Source: Aquarana catesbeiana
Taxonomy: Eukaryota; Chordata; Amphibia; Anura; Ranidae
Direction: 5' to 3'
Length of the DNA stretch: 64,000 nt
Assembly (NCBI RefSeq): GCF_042186555.1
Contig: NC_133332.1
Coordinates: 239,461,015 to 239,525,014, forward strand
Of this stretch, positions 1 to 64,000 are shown piece after piece (positions within the stretch are counted from its first letter, which is position 1; every line of letters starts with the position of its first letter). The notes beneath the pieces were generated by a model. The model was not told the origin of the DNA, made no database searches, and worked only from the letters and a program-made list of their open reading frames with translations. The position numbers and the translations under genes are program-made.

Positions 1-100
1 ACCTTAAAAATAATGTTTGCCTCTACTAAGATGGCCACCGGGAGCTGACGAGTTGGCTATTTCGACAGAACACCGTCTCCATAACAGCAAGCGCAAGGGC

Positions 101-207
101 TCACGGGAAGAGGCGGGAATTAGGAATTCTGCGGCCAATAGAAACTTTAGACACGAGCGCTGGTAGCCAATAAAATTTGTAGCGAGGAAGCGGGAAGGGG
201 TGACAGG
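101..207 (+). promoter_or_regulatory. Core promoter with paired CCAAT boxes and E2F-like sites
   Basis: Two CCAAT boxes in the same orientation lie at 135-139 and 167-171, exactly 32 bp apart. Two GCGGGAA cores (113-119, 190-196) match the E2F half-site. There is no TATA box near the ATG at 208. NF-Y boxes spaced by about three helical turns are typical of genes switched on in G2/M, which fits a kinetochore protein. I found no clear CHR element. Function is inferred from motif spacing only. Confidence 0.6.
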
Positions 208-54479
<54,272 letters not shown>

Positions 54480-55757
54480 GTCAGATTATACGACCTGTAC
54501 AGAACAGACATCAGTAAGAGCTCCTCCTTTTTAAATGGCCTCATATGCCCGTTGGACTATGTGTATTTGTTGATTTTGAACTGAAAATTCTTATTTTGTT
54601 TACTGCTACCATTACATACAGAGACTGAGCAACAATGCTATGAGACTAAAGTGGATTTATTCCCACTGTGCCGCTCTGCACCAGAACAATGAACAGCCGT
54701 GTCAGCCGAACCCCAGCACAGGAGACTTTGTCAGCCTTCCTGACATGTAGCTGAGTATGTGCCAGACAGGAGATCCTGTTATATGCTCAATTAAACTTCC
54801 TGACTGAGCAAATTCTACAACTCCCCAGCCTGGCACACTGCAGCTACTCAATCCCAGATTCTGCTCTTCACTGGCGCAAAAGAACTGGCACGGAGGGGTT
54901 AATCCAACGGCGAGGAGCAAGCTTGGACAAATTGGATTAAAGGTTGTAAAGATGGGAGAGGGTGGTGACTGGGATTAATGCACAGAGGGATTTCAGACCC
55001 ACGTATGTTTCGGATAAGAAACTACTACGACTCGAAATAATTAATCCGGTCACAGGAACAAAGCTAATTAATTCTGATCATTGGATTTTAAAATGTGTAT
55101 AGCCATTGGAATTTAAGACTGAGAATGTTGTTTTTCACAGATCTATATTGTGTATATTGTCGTGTAGGAAAACTGCTGTCAGGTATAGGCACCTAGAGAT
55201 GTGCATACTTGCAGCGGCCTCAAAGCCTGTCTGTTATCATCTATTGTGGTCACCAAACTTCTGTAACTTCCTGATGGTGTCAGTTTTCTTGTCCCCTTCA
55301 ATACATTCTTACTGACCAGAGAAGCAGCCCATCTTATTAACAGGCCAAAATGTGTGGAAAGGAGAGGGCAAGATTCACCATTACCAGGTAGTACTGGAGC
55401 TTTGGCCATCGGAATAGCCTTGAATAATAGAGGGGCTTTTGAGGCTGCTTCGGGTATGTTTGGGTACCTCTGTGCCTGCACTTTATACCAGGTAGCAGTT
55501 CTTAAACCATGACAGATTTGCTTTAAAATTAACCTGTTCTTCACCTAGTCAGTGAAAGCATATTTCCAGGCCAGCAATTGGTCCATCAGGCCCTGAGAAG
55601 TGTTCTGTGGCAGTGTCACCTGTATGCATTATCCATGAACTCTGGTAGTGGGAGGCATAGGAATGGAAATATAAACTCCTCCTTATGAAAACGGCAAACC
55701 TGTTACTTTATATAATAAAAATAGATGTATAAGTGTAGTAAAATACAGATTAATAAA
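54480..55757 (+). other. zwint: Probable zwint 3' UTR with candidate poly(A) signals
   Basis: The first AATAAA downstream of the stop is at 55714-55719, and a second lies at 55752-55757. No other AATAAA lies between the stop and the first of these. The segment shows no repeat family I recognise. The UTR end is a guess, because an extra 3' exon cannot be excluded. Confidence 0.4.
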
Positions 55758-56789
55758 CCTATCAGTTTCTGTTGACATCTCTGGTTACTGTTCTTTCAAG
55801 CATGAAATCCAGCCACTACACAGGTAAAGTGACGTGTTTTTGTTTTATTAAAATAATAAATGTGTTCTACTTGCTCTGTACAGAATTGTTGCACAGAGCA
55901 GCCCCAGTCCTATTCTTCTGGGGTCCCACTGCTGATGCTTCTCTTTGGCAAGGGTCCCCATAAAAAGCCACTTTCTATGGGGGCACCCATGCGGGCTTGC
56001 TCCTGAGCCACTCTGTCTGCATCTCTAGACCCAGACCGGGCAGCCTATGGCTCCTGCTACCAGTCTGTCCAGTGAGGAGGGAAACAATGGTGGGGAGGGG
56101 GGTTCTGTTTTCATGCACATTGCTGGATCAAAACTGAGCTTGGGTAAGTATAAGGGGAGGTGGGGGCTGGGGTGATCTTGCAGCACAGATTTTTTTTTTT
56201 ACCTAAAATGCATGGAATGTATTTAAGAAAAAAATTCTTAAGGCTTTAGAACCACTTTTAACCATGTGTATGCAAATGTGCTCAATTGATCAGCAAACAC
56301 AACAAATACAGGCTTTGCCTTTTTTGATTCACTGCAAACAAATGTGTAACGGTTTCTTGTCAGTGCAATACAGTCTTTAAACAGAGGCAGATATGCACTT
56401 AGCTTCAGCACTGATGCATAGTACAAAAGATCAGGCTTGTCAACCAGGAAACTTCAAGGCATACAAGCAAGTCCTATGTCAACTTTTACCAAAATTCAGA
56501 CTGAAAATGGCTGTTTTCATAGCAACACCATCTCTCTGTGCTTACCTGTTTGATAGGCAGGGCTGTAGGGCAGTATGTGCCCTCTAAAATTAATCCCCAA
56601 GTTCTATTTTGCTACTGCTACTTTTTAACTTTCTGAACTACTGTCAAAGTGTTTTGGCTTGGGGTAGGGCTTTCTCTTTGTGGGCTGGAAGATAGGGTTG
56701 CCACCTCATCCCTTTAAAACCAAACACATATTAATTACACAGGTTCTGTGGCTGATTAAGATGGTAATTAAACTCACTTGGTGCCTTAT

Positions 56790-59134
56790 CTGTGTTTAAT
56801 TAGCCTCAGAACTTTGTATAATTCATATGTGTTAGGGTTTAAAGGGATGAGTTGGCAGACCTTATGGAAGACCTTATGGTTGATCTTTCCAACTATCTCA
56901 AAGGTTCCCTGTCATTTTGCTAGGAATTTGCTCTCCACTGTTGGCACCAGGACCCGATCTGACCTTGGTGAGCCAATTTTATAACATACTTTGAGGCTCT
57001 TGTGCAGCTTGCAAATGTTCCCTGACTATAGGCATAGGTCTGCCATTTGGTCCTGCATTTGTTCCATTACATACACATATAGCAAGAAGAGGCTATGCCC
57101 TATATTTTTCTTGAGCACAAAACCCTTTAGGGTTTTTGTTGAATCTTTCCTGCAATTCATCAGTCTGCGGATGATACAGGGAAGTCTGCAAGTGTAATTT
57201 TAAACAATTTACAGAGCTCTTTGAAAACCATAGACATAAATGGGTTGCCATGATTGGTCAGGATCTCAGATGGGAGCCCTGTTCTTGTGAAAATACTTCT
57301 AGATATCCTAATGCATATTGCTGTCCCCTAGCTGACTTGACTATGCAGCCCTCCAAGTATATGTGATCAAAGGGTGCTTTGATAAGTGGTACCAACAGAC
57401 CTAGAAAATTCAGTGTCAGGGCTGTTATTTGACAGGTTGGGCAGGACTCACAGAAGCTATTGGTTTCCCAGTATCCTCTGTGTCAGTAAAACTGTTGCAA
57501 AACCTGTTGAGTTTTAGCGGCCATGAGATGGCCCTCAAGCAAATTGTTCATTGATTTCATTATTCCATTTGGTTTCTTTGTACAACAGATCACGAATCAC
57601 ACCAAAAATGGGGGAACTACACAGCCACCCCATGTTGCTGTGATTCACTTTGACCTGGTCCCTGGCTGGGATCTTATGGGGTCCCTCATCTGAAAATAAA
57701 ATTTTCTTGGGAGACCTTCAAATTGGGTAGGTCTGGGGCCTCTGCTGCTAATCCTGCAAAAAACACCTTCTGGGGTCCTGGGTCAGTTTCTGCAGGGTCA
57801 CATTTCTCATGACACATTAACCTTGTTTGTAACCCTCTTATATACTTACTTCATTAGATGGTTTCTGCTTTTTATGAAAGGCTTCCCGAATTCTTTAAAT
57901 ATAAGTCCTAGAATATGTGGCAGTCTTGCCTGATCAACAGTTATGTTGCAACCATGAATCAACCAAAGTTTTAGTAAAGCAGTTCCCACTGGATTGGACA
58001 TGGCCACAGCATAGACTTTTACACCTGCTTGTGCTCCAGGTATCGGATTTCCATGCAACTGGTTAGATTGGAGAAGGATAACAACATTCCCAGAGTCCAT
58101 TAACTCTCCATTAACCTGTACCACACGCTCATGTGGATTTATGCATTTAGCAGTACAGACTTTTATATGTTGAGGTGTACCAACTCCTGGCACATTCCAT
58201 TAGTTCGTCCTGCTTTGGGTACTGAGCTGCCAGATAACCCATTTTATGGCAGGTCCAGCAACAAATGTTGTGGTTTTTTTTTAGTATATTAACCCCCAGC
58301 TCTTGGGAAAGGTGCTATGGTGCTTTTGGCATCAGTATTTTGCACCCAGGCAGACACATTGTGATCATCCTTGGACATCTTGGTGCCTGGATGCACCTCT
58401 TTGCGAGTATAGATATCCATTTACTGTTGATTGACTACCTTTTCTGGAAGTCCTATTCCAAGCATCAACTACAGTTCTTTGGGAAGATTGCACACAAGAG
58501 TCCTAGGTGACATGCTCCACAATTATAGTGAAGGTCAGCGCTTCAGGTTGCAGCCAATCTTGGAGCAGGTGCATCAGGCTATGCAGCTGCTCATGGGCAG
58601 GTTTAGCCTTGTCAAAGCACTAGCAGGACCGGTGCTAGACTATTTTGTGCCCTAGGCAAGACCAACTACTTGCACCGCCCCCCCCCCCCCCCCCAAAAAA
58701 GAAAACTTCTATACCTTTCTATGTGGTATAAAAAAGGGCACTAAATAGTCTAGTACTGCCCCTATCTATACTCCACCCCCGTCATGTGTGTTGCCCCTTC
58801 ATTGAATTGACCTGAGTTGCCTTGCTGGAGTACCTGGTCTGTCTGTCCCTGCTAAGTCCCGCTGCCTGGGTCAGTATGTCCACAGTTCCACCTGGCAGCT
58901 GAGTTTGTTCATCTGCTAACGGAGTCTCTGATTCTCGCACTGCAGCTCGATGGCGGACTGGGAGAGGGGTCCCACCAGATGTTGCATGCCCTCCAGCTGC
59001 CTCTCTACCAGGCGCCTGAACTCCTCCATCTTGGCTTGCAGCCCCTGCACGGTCCCCCGTAGCGGAAATTCTTTCTCCTCCTCTGGTACACTCCTGCAGA
59101 CTGGCCACACTAACACCTCCACCACAGGCTCCAT
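56790..59134 (-). mobile_element. Degraded Ty3/Gypsy retrotransposon
   Basis: Minus-strand order: a coiled-coil gag N-terminus (59134-58916, VQGLQAKMEEFRRLVERQLE), a zinc-knuckle-like CWTCHKMGYLAAQ (about 58222-58262), a protease-like VNGELMDSGNVVILL (about 58100), then a jump to integrase. The integrase zinc-finger region has ESCPTCQI (about 57440), the core has EILTNHGNPFMSMVFKELCK (about 57230), and the C-terminal part has ESKFLAKWQGTFEI (about 56900). RT and RNase H are missing, LTRs were not found, and stops and frameshifts are many. A non-functional relic. Confidence 0.75.
58679..58694. repeat. Poly-C run in the gypsy relic
   Basis: About 16 C followed by A-rich sequence. Confidence 0.9.
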
Positions 59135-59498
59135 GCTGGCAGGCGATGACAGGCGGCAGTCAGGGCTTTTGGGCTGACTTCAGCTGCAGCAAGTGCCGGT
59201 TGCCATCTTTTCACAGTTGTGCGCAGGGGAGGGACGCTGGCTCCAGAGATGACAGTTACTGGGGATTTAGGGAGGTGACAGGCCATGGCTGCGCCGAAGG
59301 TGGCTGCCTAGTTTGCCTAGTGGTAGCAGCGGCCCTAAGGAATAGGCATATGACTTGCCCTTAAAGTAAGTGTCACCCCCAGCCTGAGCAATAGTTCAGC
59401 CCTGGGTTCTGCACATCTGTCCAGTCTGTCTCAGGCAACCCCTCCTTTTTAGTCTCAATCTGCTAAAGAAGTGCCAGATACGCCTCAACACTGATTGT

Positions 59499-60431
59499 GG
59501 AAGAAACTGCTGCATGGTTTTCTGCTTGTTTTAAAGAGCAATATCAGTGGGACTTTATATGAGCCATGACTTTACAGTACACAGGTTTCCATCCCTATTT
59601 GATTGGCAAGAAAGGGGAAAGGGGGGGGGGGGGGAGGAGACAATGGCACTTTATATGAAACAAAACACTTGGGTAGATTCAATCAATCAGTATATTCAGA
59701 ATGGTTTAATTATAAACACAAAAGAGTGTAGTGCAATAGATAACATTAATAGTAAATCCATATGCAATTGGCAGGATTATTAGGCATGATAAATACATGG
59801 CACAATAAAATTCATAATATAGTAGCATTGTTACACATGATTGGTAATGAACCTGCAGTACACTCACAAGCATATAAAAATAGTATCCAAAATAAAATTA
59901 ACTAATGATTCAAACCCATAGTAGACACATGGTTAATGTGGCATAACATCCAATAGGAAAAGCTTGATGTGTTTCGTGGATTGTTTCCACTCATCAGGAG
60001 CAGCTATACCTTGGGGTACCTATGGTAGATAATAGATTAATTATCAATTGTAATTGATTATAGAAGGCAGAGAGGGAACAACAACTAATGTCCTAGCAAC
60101 TCTCACCTATGGTTATAGAATAAAATTTGTAGATAATGGTAATGATTGGAGGAGGTGAGGAAATCACCCCCCCGGGAGCTGAGGTGACATCCATGATAGG
60201 CAGGCGGGCCAATAAGTGAAGTGGGAACCACACGTGAGTGGGGGTCATCCTTAAAGAGCTGGGGTATTAAGGGTGAACCCTCAGGACTACTAAAACAAAT
60301 AATGGTAGAGTAGTGTTAATAAGTGTGTATGACAAAAGAGTAGATAGTGGAGACTGAAAAAGAGGGAAGGAAACTACGATGCACTTCAACGTAGATTGCG
60401 GAAGAAACTGCTGCATGGTTTTCTGCTTGTT
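59499..60431 (-). repeat. PLE-like terminal repeat bounded by a 32-bp direct repeat
   Basis: GGAAGAAACTGCTGCATGGT and the next 12 bases occur identically at 59499-59530 and 60400-60431. Between them is an AT-rich segment with a hammerhead core on the minus strand and a long post-ribozyme region like those of PLE-1 and PLE-3. The direct repeats may be a long target duplication or remnants of a tandem terminal repeat. Confidence 0.5.
59958..60012 (-). ncRNA. Hammerhead ribozyme (PLE type)
   Basis: The minus strand reads CTGATGA (59997-59991), then stem II GTGGA-AACAA-TCCAC with five perfect pairs, then GAAAC (59975-59971), then ACATC. This is the complete conserved core (CUGAUGA, GAAA) with a closed stem II. 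Stem I flanks (AGCTGCTC upstream, AAGCTT downstream) pair weakly. Minimal hammerheads with very short stem III are known from Penelope-like elements. Confidence 0.7.
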
Positions 60432-60439
60432 AAATAGTT

Positions 60440-61400
60440 TAACAGAGCAATCTTGGAGCCGTCCAGCTTACTTAGTCACCGCAATCTATAAGGCCGCCAT
60501 TTGCTCAGTCAGCAAATAGTTAGCCTCTTGTGGGCTGTGACTGCCTGTGTGGGTGGGGTCATCTGTGCATGCAGGGGTACTTCTCGCACAGAGCATGCTC
60601 ATTTAATGCCTGGGACCAGGTGGAGACTGTGGCCATGTCAACAATCAAACATTAAGGCAGTTCCCTGACTTAGAGATGAACCTTCACTGAAAAGTGACTT
60701 GTCTCATGTCACCACACTGTAACTTGTATGGTTTCATTAGGAGGGACATGCTAAGCCTGCACCCAGTCCATCATACCTCTGTTAGAGCGCGCTCAGTAAC
60801 AGAATGGGGTCTGGCCGAGCAAAGGGCGGAACTCGTGTGTGTTCTCACTTAACTCCTTCCTTCCAGTACCTAATGACCAGGCTGTAAATCTCTGTAACGT
60901 GGGTTTGGATTTGGTTGCTATTGGATACCGACCGCTAGGGAGGGAGCCAGAACATCGAACCACACACACACACACACACACACACACTACTGGAGGACCT
61001 GTCACCTTACCAGGTACCATGCCTAATGACTGGTTGCTTTGTCTTGAACTTGTACTTGGTTACTCCTAGCAACTGCACTCCTCTACTTACTGAGTTAACC
61101 CTTATGTAACGGTGTTACTTCATACTCTGTAGTGCTGTTACAGACCCAGGTTCCTTTGGATGCACCCCTTTGAGTAACTTCAGACCAGGCTCATAACGGT
61201 TAATGTAACTTTACTGAAGAGATGCCGCATATCCGTTCAATATGAACCACATGCTTTCCCTAATCCTGACTAGAACCGTGTAGTGGCCCAGGCATTGCTG
61301 GCCAATGCTCCATGGCTTGAATGTCTTCTGAAAGCCCTGGTTTCTTCAGTAGCACCAACAACTGCACTCGCAGGTGATGCTGGAACTCACAGGACCCTCT
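60440..61400. other. Stretch without recognised genes
   Basis: Only (CA)14 at 60960-60987 was noticed. Confidence 0.4.
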
Positions 61401-61417
61401 GCAACCTGCCTCTCCCC

Positions 61418-62960
61418 CAGTCGTCTTCCAGGCAGCCCTTGAAAGATGGAGCTCCTCCTCACACACAGGAAACACTTTGCCAGTAATTTCTTTAAAAGGC
61501 AGTCCCCCAGGTCCCTGGTCAGTCTTGGCGTTTCCTCCGTCCGGAGGAGACATGTTGCCAAAGGACCTGAGGGGCTCCATCTCCCAAGGGCTGACCAGGA
61601 CAGGGGTCCAGCAGGTGCAGCAGCCATAGCACAGGAAGTTTGGAATAAAGTGGAGTGGAGCCTCTGAGCGGCAGGGGGTCAGTGGACCTTTCCGGAGCCA
61701 TTGTACTGGCGTGGAGGAGGACAGATATGTGATCGCGGGCAATGCTCCTTGGCAGTGGGCAGGACGTTTCCCGAATATCGTCTCTCTCTAAGCCCAGGTG
61801 CAGAAATAAGTGCCAATAAAGCGTCCCCATGACTAGCTCCGGCAGGGGGGCGTGTACCCGAGCCCAGAAGCTGTTTGACTCGGATGACGCAGGGAGTCAC
61901 TTCTGGGGGTGGACGACGTCATCGGTATGCGCTGGGGAAGCTGGTCCACCCCCCCTTAAAGGCGTGGAGATCAGGAATGGCCGGCTGGTGCAGTTTTTTA
62001 CGCGTCTGCCCAGGCTCCCATGGACGCAGGCACCAGTGGGTGACTTTTTTTGGCCATATAGGGAACAGCAGGCTAGCTGTTGGTGGTTTCTAGCAGGCTG
62101 GGGCACTACAGGTTGTAATGGCTGAGTAAATGTTGATGCTTTTTTCAAACCGCCATGGGCCCCGTGGTATTTTTTTTTTTTTTTTTTGCAAGACCCAAAG
62201 CCCACTCTCAGGAAGCGCTGTGCAAAATGATGCTCTTGGGATACACAGAACCGCTATGTCAAGTTTGCATAGACAGACTGGTTAAAAAAAACAATCTGGT
62301 GCAATTTACACAAAGATTTTTGGATCCTGTAAGGGATGACATGGCTACCACCTTTTTATGGATCTTAAAAAAATTATTTACAGAAGTAAAACAGCTCTCT
62401 CCGGAAGTTCTTCTCTCATAGCCTCGCCAGGATCAGTTGCCTCAGGGTCGCAGGAAACGCGAGGGAACGAGAGGGGTAGCAAAGCAGTTAGCGCAATAGC
62501 CACCGACCGCTCAGATTTAGAAGCAGGAGGATGGGGGAGAAGAGAAAAAGGGGCCCAAGTTACAAATTGTCCCTAGAAGACGTAGAGGACTTACTTGGGG
62601 CCATATATGAGACTTTGGGGATTGAGGAAGAAAAAGAACTTCCATCAAAACATGACCTGATGTACCAAGGTCTTAGGAAGAAAAAGTCCAAAGTATTCCC
62701 GATCCACCAGGTGATGTCGGACGTCGTGAGGAATGAGTGGGCAGACCCGGAAAAATAAGCCCTTCTTTGCAGCTAATCATAAGAAGTGGTTCCCTTTCAG
62801 TGATGATCCACAGGAAGTGTGGAATAAAAATTCTAAATTGGATGCGCCACTATCCAAAGTTTTCAAAAAATCTTCATTGGCCTTTGAAGATATGGGGCAT
62901 CTTAAGGACAAAGCCTCTTTTTTGAAATTTGTTGTTGACAAGTTAAAAACAGTTCTTCTT
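61418..62960 (+). mobile_element. DIRS-4: 3'-truncated DIRS element
   Basis: The left terminus, CGTCTTCCAGGCAGCCCTTG with GAGCTCCTCCTCACAC and ACAGGAAACAC, resembles the DIRS-1 terminal repeat. A 5' region (61500-62150) and a broken gag follow. At about 62960 the sequence switches within TTCTTGCTAGAAAATTTACT into repeat A. RT and recombinase are absent. Confidence 0.7.
62155..62960 (+). pseudogene. DIRS-4 gag fragments
   Basis: 62155-62421 includes TEPLCQVCIDRLVKKNNLVQ (second CxxC as in DIRS-1), with the first CxxC lost. 62531-62758 has EDVEDLLGAIYETLGIEEEK and NEWADPEK. 62733-62960 has HKKWFPFSDDPQEVWNKNSK, LDAPLSKVFKKSSLAFED and LKDK. The last part parallels the YPFAEADTKTWAKCPKVDAS region of DIRS-1 gag. 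Frameshifts separate the three pieces. Confidence 0.7.
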
Positions 62961-63795
62961 GCTAGAAAATTTACTTAGAACCCCCCCAAACATTATACAT
63001 TTTTTTTCTAACACCCTAGAGAATAAAATGGAGGTCGTTGCAATACTTTCTGTCACACCATATTTGCGCAGCGGTCTTACAAGCGCACTTTTTTTTTTTT
63101 TTGGAAAAAATAAACTTTTTTGAATTAAAAAATAAGACGACAGTAACGTTAGCCCAAATTTTTGTTGATATTGTGAAAGATAATGTTATGCCGAGTAAAT
63201 TGATACCCGACATTTCACGCTTCAAAATTGCACCCGTTTGTGGAATGGCGACAAACTGTTACCCTTAAAAATCTCCATAGGCAACGTTTAAAAAATTCTA
63301 CAGGTTGCATGTTTTGAGTTAGAGGAGGTCTAGAGCTAGAATTATTGCTCTCGCTCTACTGATCGCGGCGATAACTCACATGTGTGGTTTGAACACAGTT
63401 TTCATATGCGGGCGCTATTCTCCTATGCCTTCGCTTCTGCACGTGAGCTCGGCGGGATAGGGCGCGTTTAAAAAATTTTTTATTTATTTTTTCTTATTTT
63501 ACCTTTTTTATTTTTACACTGTTCTTTAAAAAAAAATTGTCACTTTTATCACTATAAGGGATGTAAACATCCCTTGTAATAGAAAAAAAGCATGACAGGA
63601 CCTCTTAAATATGTGATCTGGGGTCAAAGTCCTCAGATCTCATATTTACACTAAAATGCAATAAAAAATTTAAATTTAAATTTAAAAAAAAAAATGTCCC
63701 TTTTAAGAGCTATGGGAGGAAGTGACGTTTCAACGCCACTTCCTCCCTGCAGTGGTATGGAGACGGGTGGGGGGCATCTTCCCCTCACTCGTCTC
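62961..63795 (+). repeat. Repeat A copy
   Basis: GCTAGAAAATTTACTTAGAA, GCGCAGCGGTCTTACAAGCG, TCACATGTGTGGTTTG and ACAAGGGATGTAAACATCCC-like blocks in the same order as 33345-34290. Ends with an ACGTTTCAACGCC hairpin. Confidence 0.75.
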
Positions 63796-64000
63796 TATCC
63801 ACTTAAGGACCAGCCTCGTTTTAGATTTTAGGTAATTACATGTTTAAAACAGGTTTTTTTGCTAGAAAATTACTTAGAACCCCCAAACATTTATATATGG
63901 GTTTTTTTCTAACACCCTAGAGAATAAAATGGCTGTCGTTGCAATACTCTTTTTTTGCACCGTATTTGTGCAGCGATCTTATAAGCGCACTTTTTTTGGA
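63796..64000 (+). repeat. Repeat A copy, cut by window end
   Basis: Starts CCACTTAAGGACCAGCC, then TTGCTAGAAAATTACTTAGA and TTGTGCAGCGATCTTATAAG. It is adjacent to the preceding copy, head to tail. Confidence 0.75.

Overview
The window is nuclear DNA of a vertebrate, most probably a frog (anuran, ranid-like). The evidence is one very long, intron-rich, single-copy gene buried in amphibian-type repeats: DIRS tyrosine-recombinase retrotransposons, Penelope-like elements (PLEs), CCACTT-ended repeats flanked by TTAA, hAT and Harbinger-like MITEs, an L2/CR1-type tail and many poly-A/T and dinucleotide tracts. No bacterial genes, CRISPR arrays, tRNA or rRNA genes were seen. Species assignment is inference from repeat character only.

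The only host gene is on the + strand, from a CCAAT/E2F-type promoter (about 100-207) to a stop codon at 54479. Ten coding exons join without a frame break (20, 97, 118, 167, 21, 137, 160, 140, 160 and 72 nt) into a 363-residue protein. Its first two thirds match the kinetochore coiled-coil protein ZWINT. It also carries about 140 further residues with an RWD-like pattern that mammalian ZWINT lacks. The gene is about 54 kb long for 1.1 kb of coding sequence. Intron 1 (23.2 kb), intron 2 (13.1 kb) and intron 8 (8.6 kb) are mostly transposons.

Intron 1: a TTAA-flanked repeat (669-1539); a 41-bp U2 snRNA fragment (1940-1980); a fold-back Penelope element (3844-9732) encoding RT plus GIY-YIG endonuclease, with a 13-bp target duplication; a nested stack at 11.1-15.9 kb (repeat A holding a broken DIRS copy, which holds a 604-bp PLE hairpin and another insert); a further fold-back with a flipped 39-bp core (17.4-18.0 kb); and a hAT element inside a MITE (19.9-21.15 kb).

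Intron 2: hairpin MITEs, a decayed minus-strand DIRS element (25.1-30.07 kb) whose gag has an Arg/Ser-rich segment and a CxxC...CxxC motif, and a second large fold-back PLE (31451-35552, 11-bp target duplication) inserted in a hairpin repeat. Introns 3-7 hold the coiled-coil exons, simple repeats and two more inverted repeats.

Intron 8 contains the best mobile element: a nearly intact DIRS retrotransposon (46297-51662) with inverted terminal repeats, an internal complementary region, a gag with a probable spliceosomal intron, RT/RNase H/methyltransferase-like ORF and an overlapping-frame tyrosine recombinase. Downstream of the gene lie a degraded Ty3/Gypsy element (minus strand, 59.1-56.8 kb), a PLE fragment with a hammerhead ribozyme core (about 59.97 kb), a truncated DIRS copy (61.4-62.96 kb) and repeat A copies to the window end.

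The DIRS elements show a shared layout (gag with CxxC pairs, RT-RNase H, methyltransferase-like region, recombinase) in different states of decay. The PLEs show a recurrent architecture of an inverted 3' arm, a forward copy and a unique 3' tail on one side only.
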